Source: Diplodia intermedia
Lineage: Eukaryota; Ascomycota; Dothideomycetes; Botryosphaeriales; Botryosphaeriaceae
Reading direction: 5' to 3'
DNA length: 64,000 nucleotides
Assembly (NCBI GenBank): GCA_021495925.1
Contig: JAKEKT010000040.1
Location: 240,076 to 304,075, forward strand
Each line of letters begins with the position of its first letter. Position 1 is the first letter of the stretch. Below the pieces are notes generated by a model. The model was given only the letters and a program-made list of their open reading frames with translations, did no database searches and was not told the DNA's origin. The position numbers and the translations under genes were made by a program. Below are positions 1 through 10,230 of this stretch, one piece after another.

Positions 1-1346
1 TTGACGACATTGACGATCCCCATCACCGCCGTCCGCTCTTCGGGCCGGACGACCATGGACAAGAACGCCGAGCGCGGCGCCTGATCCATGCTCGCAAGCG
101 TCCCGCGCGCAACCAGGAGAATAGCGGTCAACCACACGACGTTGGGGGCGGGGATCAGGGCGAGGAACACGGCCGAGGGCAGGTGGGTGAAGACCATGGT
201 GCGGACGAGACCGATGCGCTTGGCGATGGCGGCGGCGAAGACGTTGCCGACGCTGGACGTGACCCAGGTGGCGGCGACGATGGCGCCGAGGGTCGACTTG
301 GGCAGGCCGAACTTGCGGTCGAGGTAGAAGTTGATCAGCGAGTACGGCACCATGCCCGACGCCAGCGAGTCGACGCAGAACAGCGCGCACAGCTTCAGCA
401 GCATCCAGCGCGTCGGCGTCGACAGCTGCGCGATGCCCATCTTCGGCTTGGGCGGCGGCGCGGGCTGCGGCGGCGTGGGGGGGAGCGGTCGCTCGTCGTC
501 GTCGTCGTCGTTGGCGGGGCCCTCCTCCGACGAGCGCGAGGGCGTGAGGAAGACGTCGCGCTCGCTCTCCTCGGCGTCTTCGGCCGCGGTGTCCTTCCTC
601 CCGCCTCCGCCGCCGCCACTCCCCACCGCGCGGTACTCGCCCCTCCCTGCGCCCGCCGCAGGGGCGGCAGCAGCCGCATAGCCATCGACCTCGCACCTCT
701 CACTCAGCAGCATCGTCAGGCCGGCCTTGACCAAGCCCACGGCGCCATAGCACCAAAACACGACGCGAAACGCATCCAACTCGACCCAGCCCTCGCGCCT
801 CTTGCACGCCTCGACGACCCACCCCGCGCCCAGCAGCCCGACGGCCGACCCCAAGGTGCCCACGACCACATACCACGCAAACACCTCGCTCCTCGCCGCG
901 CCGCCGGCGGGCACCAGCTCAGCCAGCGCGCTCTCCTCGACGGCGCGAAACGGCCCAATCTCATTCCCGCTCACGCTGATGACGCCGACGACGGCGGCCG
1001 CGAGGAGCACCCAGTAGCCCGACGCGAGGCCGAAGACGGCGCCGGCGACGGCCATGCCCGCGCACCCGAGCAGCAGCACGCGCCGCCGCCCGAGGGAGTC
1101 GGCGACGAGCGTGAGCCCGAGCGACAGCGCGACGTCGCCGAGCAGCGTCAGCGTCATGAAGAGCCCGATGCGCTCGTCCGAAACCGACAGCGCCGCGAAG
1201 AAGAGCGCCAGGACTAGCGCGATCCCGCCGTACCCGGCCATCCGCAGGAACCGCGTCGCGAAGATTAGGTAGAGGTCCCGCGGCGCGTGCATGATGGTGG
1301 GGAGGCCGAGCTCCGTGGCGATTTTGCGTAGGACGGGCGGCGCCAT
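1..1346 (-). CDS. Major facilitator superfamily transporter, 3'-truncated by window edge
   Basis: Integral membrane transporter of the MFS; substrate cannot be told. The frame opens at an ATG in strong context (ACCACCATGG) and stays open without introns to the left edge, giving about 448 residues; the C-terminus lies outside. Visible: a first helix near residues 38-54 (GYGGIALVLALFF), a motif A-type loop DSLGRRRV at residues 83-90, further helices, a long central cytoplasmic loop with Gly/Ser-rich stretches and a run of five Asp, then the second helical half (LGAIVAATWVTSSVG). The late loop MDQAPRSAF resembles the conserved loop of fungal MFS_1 proteins; that comparison is from memory. Very GC-rich third positions, like the other intact genes here. 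The plus-strand frame across 183-1217 is its shadow. Confidence 0.86.
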   Translation of the reverse strand, partial: MAPPVLRKIATELGLPTIMHAPRDLYLIFATRFLRMAGYGGIALVLALFFAALSVSDERIGLFMTLTLLGDVALSLGLTLVADSLGRRRVLLLGCAGMAVAGAVFGLASGYWVLLAAAVVGVISVSGNEIGPFRAVEESALAELVPAGGAARSEVFAWYVVVGTLGSAVGLLGAGWVVEACKRREGWVELDAFRVVFWCYGAVGLVKAGLTMLLSERCEVDGYAAAAAPAAGAGRGEYRAVGSGGGGGGRKDTAAEDAEESERDVFLTPSRSSEEGPANDDDDDERPLPPTPPQPAPPPKPKMGIAQLSTPTRWMLLKLCALFCVDSLASGMVPYSLINFYLDRKFGLPKSTLGAIVAATWVTSSVGNVFAAAIAKRIGLVRTMVFTHLPSAVFLALIPAPNVVWLTAILLVARGTLASMDQAPRSAFLSMVVRPEERTAVMGIVNVV

Positions 1347-4300
1347 GGTGGTGGTGGTGGTGGTGGACAGATAGGAGCTGGGGGATTGTGAGGGCTGAGG
1401 GGGGTTTTTCGCTCTACGGTGTGATGGCGCTTCCGGGCGTGCCGATGGATGCGATGGCGGGGTATGTATTGCGGTGGTGTGTGGGTTTCCCTGTCGGTTT
1501 CCGGCAGTGTACTGCGTGATGTGAGAGAGAGGAGGGGATTCACGCCGCAGCGTGACAGCAGTTCACTCAAGGAATCTCGACTGTTGGAGTTGAAGAGGGA
1601 GGAGGAAAAGGTGAATGAAGGTCGAGATAAGCACCAACTAATGAGAAGGCGTTGCTGCCTGGCGGGCCGCGCGGGAATGCGGGGCTCGCATTGCGAGTCT
1701 CGGCATCGCTCCCTGTCCGACATCGCAAGCCCGACACCGAGTCCGAAGCGTGCGAGCCGAGGGCCGCGTCATTCCCAGGAGCCACTGTCGGAATTTTCAA
1801 CAATGCTTGGATGACGCTCGGTATTCCGCAGCCGTTGTTGTGCTTGCGGGGCTCTGCGTCAGATTACGGCCCAGTGTCGAATTATGGCGCAGTGTCGTGT
1901 TATAGCGGGAGTGCCATTTCTGACGCTAGAGGCGGAAAATGGGCTGGCAGCGTGTGACGGACCCACGCCTCGCAAAAAGCTTGTGCACGTCGCAGGGGGC
2001 TCAACCTTCCCCAACACGTTAGATCGTCCCTCACGGGCCCAGCCCTCAGCTCTTGTGCCCCTGCATCGCACCGCCACTCGGCACAAATAATGTCACGTCG
2101 CAGGAAACAATCGAATCTTCATCTTTGTGTGTGATGCTAACGTCCCCTGAGCCTTCCACTGTCGCAGTCACCCCTTCTGAGCCCTACGCGACTCTACCAT
2201 CCCTGTACAAGAGACTGTCACACCTCCTTGCATTCGTAAACTAGAAGCGCCGTGCTCACTTGTTTCTCTACCCAATCATCCAGATGGACCAGCGCGTCAA
2301 ACCGTGACGCGTACAGTGAAGTCTTGACCCACGGGATCGAGTTGGCCATCAAGTAGCCGCGGTATTGCCATCCCTCCGCTGTTTCGACTGCCCCTGTGGC
2401 AACCGTCACATTAGGATAGCTACCGTGTTGGAGGTAGCGACCGTTCTCTGCAAATTTCGTCAGTTGTCAACCTCGGCGACCCTGGAAGGGGATAAGAGAG
2501 AAGGCTTGCCTACCGTTGATTCGATTTCTTAGGCAGATTTCTTCGAATCCCACCATTGTGATCTTCTTCGTGGTTGGATGCTATTTCCGTCGTGTTTTTT
2601 AATTTCTGGGATGTTGGGGGAGGGGTTCACATGAAATTAAATAGTGTTGGCTCGCGCCCAGTTGCTGCCAAATAGATCATCGAGCAAACTGTAGGGCAAT
2701 GTGTCATGCTTGTGGCACAATCATCTTCTGGTTAGGAAATGCGAATCGAATGGCTCGGCCTCTCTCCTTTGTTTGATAGTGCACGCATCTTGTCTTCTTT
2801 GCGTTTCTGGCATTTCGTGACGCCGCGAGGACAAACATGCACAATCCAGCTGGTAGGTCGTGGCGCGGAAAACGTAGACTCAGCTCAACAATTAATTCTA
2901 CTGCTCTCTGACACAGTCGTTCCATCTGGCGCAGTAGACATCACGTTATCGGTTCTTACGAGTTTCCACAACTATTCTAGACCGAATTCCACAGAGCTGC
3001 TCTGAAGAGTTTCCTTACTGAATGAAGGTGTTATAGCCCACACTCCGTCCATCATAGCTTGGAGCGCATGAGCCACATTGGCTGTGGTCTGATCCTAAAA
3101 ATGAAGGCGTTGTGGCAGGCGCAGGAGATCCGCTGTGAGCAAGTTAACCGATGTGTTGTACCCAGAACCTTTAACATACTTACCAGTCAGTATCCGCCGG
3201 GCGTTTGTTCAAGAGACAGGTCGCTGTGTACAGGGAGGACTTCGAACCGCATCCATACTGTACCAAGCCTTCCTCTTCCTAAATACCCACAGCCATGGAT
3301 GGACCCTTACCATCTGACTGTCCACAGCTCCACTACATGGAAGACGTTAGGTGGGTGTCTCACGTCCATTCCTGGTCCCAAGAATAGTATGGCAACATGC
3401 CCCCCGGATGCTTGTAAAATGCCAATTCCGCAGCAGGCATAGCAACCGACTACACGGCGTGGTGTTGTCTTCCCCCGGAACACTGTTGTGGAGAGATGAT
3501 AACGCTCAAGCAATCCGGGATATCCGCCACCGTAACGAAGTTTCCATGATTCCTTTGAATATTCTGTGCCTTGCATTGCACGAACGCAGGGAGTATAAAG
3601 CGCTGTAGGTGATAGATGGCAAACGAGTCATTCTGTCACTCTGGGCTTAGGATAGGCATGGTGGCGGCGTTCATGGACAGATCGAGGACGTATTGGCTCG
3701 GTAGAAGAAGGCCTTTCGCTACTGAATTGCCTAGGGGGGCTGGAAAGTCAATCTTCTGAGTGACGTTCTTGGAAGGGGTGAAGTGTGGTTACTCTGACAG
3801 ATGTAAAAGGAGACTTCGTGATGCGTCTGCCGCGACAGAAGTATATTGGTCGATCTCCTCCCTTAGTTGTCGGGCAGGTCATAGCATTGGCGTTCGGAGG
3901 GCTTGCCTGGATTCTCACAACAATTGGGTGGAGAAATTGGCAACGCGAGGCTCCTTCCGCACAAGAGACAATCTTCTTCCCTACCGATGATATTGGGCTG
4001 CGCTTAATTTCATGCTTGTGCAAGCGTTCGCTTCGCCATGTGACCCTACCACTTTGTGAGTAAACTTCGCTTGAGATGAGCATAGCGTTTGTGTTCCTCC
4101 AGTGCTTGTCCAAGATGTGTGAGCGGTCGCCATGTCCGCTATGCTGTACTGGTGGGGTCGTATGGCACCGAACTGCAGCATGTCGAGTTTACTACGTGAC
4201 AGTGGCTGGTGGCGCGGGTGGTGAGAAGTCAGTAGATGGTCGCGTCCAGCTGGCTTTCGGCGGAGCCCGTCCGTACGTCTCCGCGATGAATAACGCGCGG

Positions 4301-5130
4301 CGGGCCGCAAGAAAGACGGCTGTTGCTGTAAAGAGAGCAGACGCGCGGGGGAGTGGTCAAAAAGCGGTGTCAACCGACGAAGCCGTTGGCGGTCGGGTTC
4401 GCGCGGGTCGGGGTCGCGACTCAAACTCGCTATCAAGTAGAGGGAGGTCAGCTAAGACGGCGCAACGCCACAAGGAACTCTTATGATCGCGCAGGCTGAA
4501 GGCTTGGACGCCAAAGGTGCACGAAAGGGGCGTCATACCCCAAGATCGCCGTATCTTAGGCTCAAGAGTGGCGAAGGGGGGCGTGTTGCTGCCCACGGCT
4601 GGCTGTAGCGGGCACTGAAAGAGTGGCGAGCGCAAGGCTCCACCCTCAAGTAGCTTCGCCCTAGCGCTTTGGCTAACGATCAGACGCGCGACATCCGGCA
4701 TTGGGCATGCCGGAATAGCATCGGGGGGCAATCCGCGCCAGCCTGACGCGCCGCCAATGGAGCTGTTCAAGCCGCACGACATCAAAGCCGCGCGTCTCTT
4801 CTTCCTCACCGTAAGGAACGAGCCCAGATGGGACTCCAGTAGCTGCATGGCGCTCGAGGGCATCAAGCAAGTGCTTTCCCGCGTCCGTACGCGGCAGTGA
4901 TCTCTCACATTGCCGCAGCGTTTCAAAAACTTGGCTGCCCTTGACTCCCTCGGCGCGGCGGCTAGCGCCAAGGGCGGTCACCTTGACAGACACCAGAGTG
5001 CCCGAACGGATGCTTTCCATGGGCTTCCAGGCACCAGGCAACCGCCGTTGCCGGGCCTACATGCTCGTCGCGTGCTGCCACTCGGCTCGCTTAGCGCATG
5101 CATATCTACCCGCCCGCCGGCCCTGGCGCT
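1347..5130. other. No convincing gene
   Basis: Only short frames without homology are seen. Two are marginally protein-like: 2218-2409 minus (63 codons, contains YRGYLMANSIPW) and 3785-4063 plus (92 codons, one hydrophobic segment near VVGQVIALAFGGLAW). Neither has recognisable splice partners or a family, so they are not called as genes. The first few hundred bases are the promoter side of the MFS gene. Bases 5130-5190 become pyrimidine-rich, as expected just before a fungal transcription start. Confidence 0.5.
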
Positions 5131-5362
5131 CCACAACCTCTTTTCTTCCCTCATTCTCTCTTTCGCTCTTTGCCTTTTGGCTTGGATCAAGAGCTCTCTC
5201 CTTGTCTCAAGTCCTTCTTGGCTCAATCCTCCGTCGGAGAGGCGCCTCCTGCTCATGCGCGTCCTTGCGCATCCATCTCACTTGAAGTAAGTCACACTCC
5301 GCCGTCACAGGCTCATCTCACTTCACTCGAGCCACTCTCATCCCGCCCCAAAGACTCCCCAC

Positions 5363-5503
5363 TGTGCAATGATGATCAAACCATCAGCCTACTTCATCTA
5401 AACGCGCGCGGTAGCTCGCTCGCCCGGCTACCACCTGGAGCATGCGCAAGCAGAGCGCCAGGGTCGGAAGCCATGTTTACACAACCAATTTGTTCTGAGC
5501 ACA
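5363..5503 (+). ncRNA. Box C/D snoRNA candidate 1 (long form)
   Basis: Lies in intron 1. Box C ATGATGA at 5369-5375 and box D CTGA at 5495-5498 are flanked by a perfect terminal stem TGTGC/GCACA. About 141 nt, long for a C/D RNA. The interior holds a GGTAGC/GCTACC hairpin and three blocks shared with candidate 2 (GGCTACCACC, CCAGGGT, GGAAGC), so the two are paralogues. The possible guide lies just 5' of box D; its rRNA target was not worked out. Confidence 0.72.
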
Positions 5504-5686
5504 CACAATTAGCTGTCCTTTCTCTCGTGCTGATCAAGACGATCTCGCTAACTTCTTTTCTCATACGCAGTTTCCACCCGTCCTTCTGCGTCACGTCTTG
5601 GAAGATCTGGCTGACCCCTTCGCGTAACCTGTCCTGTGCCGATCTCAATCCATGTAAGTCTCAATCGCTCCACCCCACGACCCCAT

Positions 5687-5858
5687 TGCGCGATGATGAT
5701 TAGCGATCTAATGTCTTTGGACGCGTCCGGTCTCCGCCTCAGACGGCTACCACCAGGAACCTGCTGCCATTGCACGCTGGCGGCATGGGGCCAGGGTTGG
5801 AAGCTAGCTGGGGTGGAAGCCTGTCTGCAAATGTCAACACCAAAACCTGCTGAGCGCA
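5687..5858 (+). ncRNA. Box C/D snoRNA candidate 2 (long form)
   Basis: Lies in intron 2. Box C ATGATGA at 5693-5699, box D CTGA at 5850-5853, perfect terminal stem TGCGC/GCGCA. About 172 nt. Shares the interior blocks GGCTACCACC, CCAGGGT and GGAAGC with candidate 1 but differs in the stretch before box D, so a duplicated snoRNA with a diverged guide is likely. Confidence 0.7.
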
Positions 5859-6270
5859 TCTTTGTCTTGTTCTTTTCTCTTTCTCAAGTCAGAAGCTGCA
5901 GGACCTTGCTCACCTTGTGCTTTTCCTCGCAGGAAAACCGCCTCTTTTCGCAGCTACCTTCGCCACGCCACGACGCGTTGCCCGCATCGTTGTCATCGCG
6001 CGACAGCATCGTGCCCACGCGGTAAGCGCACCCACCCACCCTCCTCCGACGTGACCTGAACGTTGCTGACTCCCTCGCACATCTCCAGATCTTCCGCGAC
6101 CTCGCACCGATCCAGCCTCCGCGCCCCACGCGTGTACCCTCTGCTCGGCCCATCCTGCCGGTGGAAGCCGCAGCTCGCCAAAGTCCCCGGCAAAGTCGGT
6201 CTTGACATCCTGGCGCTCGTGTGTGTCCCCAGGTCCCTGTGAGGTTCCCTTTCTTCTTCTTTTGCCCTTC

Positions 6271-6367
6271 CTGGCCCGTGATGACGAAAACTTAAACAGG
6301 AACGCTTTGAAGCAACCACCCCCCGGTGTCAGGTTGCTTACGATAACAAAACTTTGTCTGAGGCCAG
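6271..6367 (+). ncRNA. Box C/D snoRNA candidate 3
   Basis: Lies in intron 4. Box C GTGATGA at 6278-6284, box D CTGA at 6358-6361, six-base terminal stem CTGGCC/GGCCAG. About 97 nt, a normal C/D length. An internal hairpin AGCAACC/GGTTGCT is present. The segment after box C (CGAAAA, then AAACAG and AAC) resembles candidate 6. Confidence 0.8.
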
Positions 6368-6524
6368 ACCGTCAATCTCATCCTGCCATTAGGAAAGCTG
6401 TGGGACACGTGCTGACAACATCTTCAAGGATCTAGGTCCCACCTCTCTCTCATCTCTTTCTTCGATGCTGTCGAGGTCCTTGTAAGTTTTTTTTTTTCTC
6501 TGTTTTTCTTTCTCGCCCGCCCTT

Positions 6525-6661
6525 TGGTTATGATGACTCCAATTCTTCTAAGAAGAACAGTTTTAAGCATCTGAGTGGCTGTAACGTTTCTTTTCCACTC
6601 GCTCATGCAATAAAACGTCTCTCCTTCACGAGCTCAAAAAAAATGAGACTGTCTGAGACCA
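6525..6661 (+). ncRNA. Box C/D snoRNA candidate 4
   Basis: Lies in intron 5. Box C ATGATGA at 6530-6536, box D CTGA at 6653-6656, terminal stem TGGTT/GACCA (one G-U pair). An internal CTGA at 6571-6574 can serve as box D', preceded by a possible guide around 6548-6570. Confidence 0.72.
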
Positions 6662-6802
6662 GCGTTTCCATCTCCTCCCACGAGCACAGCAGCTGTCAAG
6701 GATTGCGCTAACTTAGAACTTCTACAGAGCTCGCTCGGTTCCTCCTTGCTCGTACCGCTTCTTCTCGCTTGTAAGTGCCTTTCTACTCACTCCCCTAAGC
6801 AC

Positions 6803-6920
6803 GCGCCGATGATGAGATGAAAGAACTTTCGTCAGACGACCACATCTTCTACCGATCTTGAGTGTCGTGTCATCGATGCGAAAAAAACAAAGACCACTGC
6901 AGACTTTCTTCTGAAGGCGG
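6803..6920 (+). ncRNA. Box C/D snoRNA candidate 5
   Basis: Lies in intron 6. Box C ATGATGA at 6809-6815, box D CTGA at 6911-6914, terminal stem CGCC/GGCG. A C'-like element TCGATGCGA near 6872-6880 is shared with candidates 6 and 7. Confidence 0.75.
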
Positions 6921-7092
6921 CTCCATCACCTTGTCAAAAGTTCCTCCGAGACTTACAAGAAATCGTGCTAACTGTGGAAGATCAGGCACTGCGGAACCTC
7001 CCAAGTCACGATCCACGCCCCTTCGCCGTCTTCCGTCCTTCCTCTTCGCCCGCGTAAGTCTGTTCCGTACCCATCCACAGAGCGACCTGCAC

Positions 7093-7230
7093 GCCACGTG
7101 ATGACGAAAATAAAAAACAGAACATCTTAGACAACCACTTCAGATGGTTGCCTTCGGGTGGCTGTTTGGCTTTAGGTTGTCGATGCGAAGAAACAAAGTG
7201 CACTTCACACTATCACTATCGTCTGATGGC
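7093..7230 (+). ncRNA. Box C/D snoRNA candidate 6
   Basis: Lies in intron 7. Box C GTGATGA at 7098-7104, box D CTGA at 7223-7226, terminal stem GCCA/TGGC. Internal hairpin CAACCA/TGGTTG, and a C'-like GTCGATGCGA near 7179. Its start resembles candidate 3, suggesting duplication. Confidence 0.75.
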
Positions 7231-7497
7231 AGCCCTGCTCTTCTTCAATCTCCACCGATTTTTTTTTTTTTGATTGAGAGAGAGACGACGCTAACATCCT
7301 TCAATCATGGCAGGATCTTGGGCCGCACGAGCGGCGCCAACCAGCATCAGCCTTCGTCCGCGTGAGCGCACGGCCTTTGACCCACGACTCTCAGGTACCG
7401 CAAGCGTCGTTCCGCGTCCGGTTGCTTGGGCCACCTGTCATGGCTCGCTGCCTTCCAGTGAGTGATCCATGGATCCTCTCCTTGCGTATTCCTTTCT

Positions 7498-7602
7498 CGC
7501 CATATGATGACTGTACAATGTTACGTTCGTTATCGCACACAAGACAACATAAATGTTCGTTTTCTGGTTGTCGATGAGAAGAAAAAAAAAATCTGACCGG
7601 CG
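7498..7602 (+). ncRNA. Box C/D snoRNA candidate 7
   Basis: Lies in intron 8. Box C ATGATGA at 7504-7510, box D CTGA at 7593-7596, terminal stem CGCC/GGCG. An A-rich run precedes box D, so the guide is more likely upstream of the D'/C' pair (CTGG then GTCGATGAG near 7564-7578). Confidence 0.75.
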
Positions 7603-7753
7603 TTGTTACCTTCCGCACTCTGCCTTTCTCGACTTGTTATCAGGGAACCGCTGACGCTGTTTGGCCTCTACACAGATCCCGCTCTGCCCTCGCCGCCGTA
7701 GCGTGCTCATTTTCAAGGTAAGCGCCTCCCCTCGCCCTTCCAAAGCCCATAAT

Positions 7754-7847
7754 GCGGATGATTACAACCTTCTTCTCCGGAACATGCTTGTTCTAAGCGA
7801 ACCATGGGGAATCCCTCCTAGGAATGCCTTGGGAGAGTACTGACCGC
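7754..7847 (+). ncRNA. Box C/D snoRNA candidate 8 (degenerate box C)
   Basis: Lies in intron 9. Terminal stem GCGG/CCGC, box C ATGATTA at 7758-7764 (one change from consensus), box D CTGA at 7840-7843. The stem and intronic position support it; the imperfect box C makes it the weakest of the set. Confidence 0.6.
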
Positions 7848-7990
7848 GCCTTCTTCCCGTCACCTGCTGCACAACCTGATTGACACCGCGCTAACTTCCT
7901 TGTACATACGTGGTAGGAATTCCTGGACGCCGGCGGAATGACAAATCGAGACGGCGGCATGCATGCTTGGAGAGGCCTGGCTAGGTTATG

Positions 7991-8684
7991 GTGATACTCC
8001 GGTGGACAGGTTGGGCGAAGACTGTTGGAGGGCGCTTCAGGCAGGATAGAGATAGCAATTGATGAGCCGTTGCATCTCGTCGCTTCGTTGGCCCTTGGTC
8101 GTGATGCTGTGTCCGCTTCACTCGGTGTTCTCTTCGCCAATGCAAGGCGCATGTCCCCTGGGCCAGAGCAGCTGTTGCCTTCTCCACGCAGTGGGCAGAT
8201 TACGAGGCGCTGATGTGCCTCCGACGGGCTCTGCTGTGGATGCGTGACAGTCCTCCACTACCCAGGGTTGAACGTTTCGAGCGAGACCGGACAAGGGAGG
8301 CTTATAATAACGCCTTTGTTTCCTGTGTACGGCCCTTCCATCATCCGTTCTTGGCTTTGTAGAAAGCTGTGGTGCTTCATAAAACGCTTCCACTTCTTTG
8401 AAAACCTCACATAACAGCAAAGGCGCCAATGAACATCACGACATTTGTAGCACCGATTCCGAACAAGGTCTGTTTACTGTGTATTTCACGGTATGCTAGT
8501 CAAGAACCACGAAGTGTACAGCTTTGAGAAAGCGTTTGGCCCGTCCGGCCCGTCCATCTGTGCTTCCCAACCAGTCGCAAGCAGCACTCCTTCGACGTTT
8601 GTCACGCCAGCCAAGATGACTGCCATCCGATCTGCAATGCCCAACCGCACCATGTGCGCGTCGAGTCGTCTTCCATAAGCCAAA
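7991..8684. other. Intergenic, with a possible extra minus-strand reading frame
   Basis: Mostly featureless. On the minus strand 8486-8761 holds an open frame of 91 codons overlapping the end of the next gene; its reading (for example DRMAVILAGVTNVEG) looks protein-like and could be an alternative last exon of that gene. No splice choice that joins it in phase was found. Confidence 0.35.
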
Positions 8685-9198
8685 TCAAGCCGAGTCGCCC
8701 TCGTCAGAGGGTTGAGCGTTCCAGACATGGCGCTGAAGGGAAGTGCGGCGGATGAAGTCATCCTGCAATCCGTCAGGTCGGAAGCGATGCCTGGTTTGCC
8801 GGGGGCCAGTACTCACACGCTTCTTAGACCGGCGACCCCTGGTCTCTCCTTCGGCCTTCAACACGGCCTCGAGCTGGAACAGACCACGCATGAGCTCGAC
8901 CAAGGCGTCCTCACGGCTGGGGAGGTCGGAAGCCTCGGCGAGAATCAGGTGCTGGCCCTCGTGCTTCTCTTTGCCGAGGAGAACGGCGGCAACGGTGCAA
9001 AGGCCGTATCGGTCGAACCCGCCCATGAGCGTTTCAGTGGCGTCGAAGTCCTTGTAGTAGGCCTTGTGGAGGACCTCGAGTTGGACTGGGGTTGTCGTTT
9101 GTGAGTTTCTTGCGCCGCTCAATCGGGGAAAGGGGAGGCGGAGACGTACTGCAGACGAGGTCGCGCGCCTCCACTGCCATCTTGCTCCAGTGCGCCAT
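8685..9198 (-). CDS. Hypothetical protein, three exons
   Basis: Starts at 9198 (ATG, then HWSKMAVEARDLVC), a donor GTACGT follows, and exon 2 resumes at an acceptor CCCCAG in phase (QLEVLHKAYYKDFDATE). Exon 2 carries a soluble mixed-charge protein ending in a basic KSKKR-like tail. A second, 54-nt intron with GTGAGT, CTGAC and TGCAG is a multiple of three and has no stop, so the unspliced frame also stays open. Exon 3 ends at a TGA at 8685. About 130 residues. Family not recognised. Lies head-to-head with the small plus-strand frame at 9555. Confidence 0.58.
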
Positions 9199-9554
9199 GT
9201 TGGGTGAACGGTGTTGAATGGGATGGCGGAGTGGCTTGCAGATGGGGGGGTGGTGTCAGGTCAAGCGGGCGGCGGGCGGCGCAATTAGCCCCCTCCACCC
9301 CTCAGCAGGCTCAGCCGGGCCACCCAATCCCCCACGGTGCACGCACGGATAGCCCACTGCACTTTCGTCCGATGACTCCGACCTTAGTCGACAGGCAGTC
9401 CGGTAGACCTGGATTGGTGGCGCCAGCGCCCGCTGGGACAACGTCAATACGCCCTCGCAAAGCGCATCAACCGCGCCCAAAACCAAACACCTCCACAGAC
9501 AAGAAAATCATCCACTGTGACGACAACAGCAACAGCAACAACACCTTCGCAACA

Positions 9555-9776
9555 ATGGCGTCCAGCAAACCCTCGGCCGCCTTCCGCGTCATCGCCCCGC
9601 TGCTCGCCAGGCTCCCCTGGGACGCCGCCTTCGAGCCAACCAGCGCCATCGACTGGGACCACGACCTCGTCGACTACCTCGCGCATGTCATCTTGAATCC
9701 GACGACTGTGACTAGGAAGACGTGGACTGGATCCAACACTTCGGGTACGATTCCGAGGGTTCAGCTTCCTCATTGA
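9555..9776 (+). CDS. Small hypothetical protein, possibly incomplete
   Basis: ATG in good context (CAACAATGGC) opens 73 codons beginning ASSKPSAAFRVIAPLLARL. The first 60 residues read as protein; the last dozen (from the GGGTACGA near 9744) may be retained intron. No partner exon was found before the retroelement remnant that follows. The minus-strand frame across this locus is a shadow. Confidence 0.35.
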   Translation: MASSKPSAAFRVIAPLLARLPWDAAFEPTSAIDWDHDLVDYLAHVILNPTTVTRKTWTGSNTSGTIPRVQLPH

Positions 9777-9905
9777 TAAGGTCTTAGGGCGTCTGGGACT
9801 AGGTGGGGGTTTTCCGGGGGCGGTAGAAGAAGACCTTGAGTCGGAACTGGGAGAGATGCACTGGCTTGCGGTGACCAGCTTTAGGTTCATCTTATCAGTT
9901 TGCAG

Positions 9906-10230
9906 AATTGTCTGCAAGGTGTAAATGTTCGCTACACGGCTGCGGCCATCGACAAGAAAGCGAGAGAGGGCCACCAAGCCCAACACGGCGTTTCTTTCGA
10001 CCCCACGATCCCAATTCCCAGAGCAACAGCCTCTTAGCCAACAGCTACCACTGCGCCACAGGCCGACCCCCTACACCAATGCCAGACGCTGCGCGACGAG
10101 AAAGCTGACGAGGCCATGTCTTTCGGTGCAGTCGGATGGAAGAAACGATACGACGCGAAACACAAGCCCCTACGGCTCCACAAGGGCGATAAAGTCTTCG
10201 TACGCCTCCACCAGGGCTATAACTTCGTGA
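9906..10230 (+). mobile_element. Ty3/gypsy retrotransposon remnant (integrase C-terminal region)
   Basis: One frame reads LRDEKADEAMSFG, then KKRYDAKHKPL, then HKGDKVFVRLHQGYN. This is the well-known stretch after the integrase core of fungal Ty3/gypsy polyproteins, where YD.KH.PL and GD.V.L.LH.GY recur. The same frame can be followed upstream to about 9906 with one TAG at 10035-10037. No reverse transcriptase, LTR or target duplication is visible nearby, so this is a short isolated relic. Homology is from memory of the family. Confidence 0.68.

Larger units (their letters stand above)
5150..7990 (+). ncRNA. Noncoding host transcript of an intronic box C/D snoRNA cluster
   Basis: A pol II-type transcript whose exons carry no shared reading frame but whose introns carry snoRNAs. 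Introns read from donor, branch and acceptor: 5287-5570, 5654-5932, 6022-6088, 6239-6435, 6482-6727, 6771-6985, 7054-7313, 7458-7675, 7718-7916. Donors are GTAAGT, GTAAGC or GTGAG; most branch sites are GCTAAC or GCTGAC, with GCTCAC in intron 2. Exons are short (about 42-150 nt) with frequent stops. All introns except the 67-nt third contain a UGAUGA-like box C and a CUGA box D closed by a terminal stem. The leader 5140-5200 is CT-rich, suggesting a start near 5150-5200; the 3' end is not defined and the last exon starts at 7917. Intron-encoded clusters in noncoding hosts are known from other filamentous fungi. Confidence 0.82.

Noticed and set aside
183..1217. 344-codon plus-strand frame
   Set aside because: Arg/Ala/Gln-rich shadow of the minus-strand MFS transporter, which has helices and motif A.
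7362..7394. Additional intron in the snoRNA host (GTGAGC to TCTCAG)
   Set aside because: Only 33 nt and no branch site; treated as exon.
9444..9986. 180-codon minus-strand frame
   Set aside because: Val/Gly-rich antisense of the small gene at 9555; no family or splice structure.
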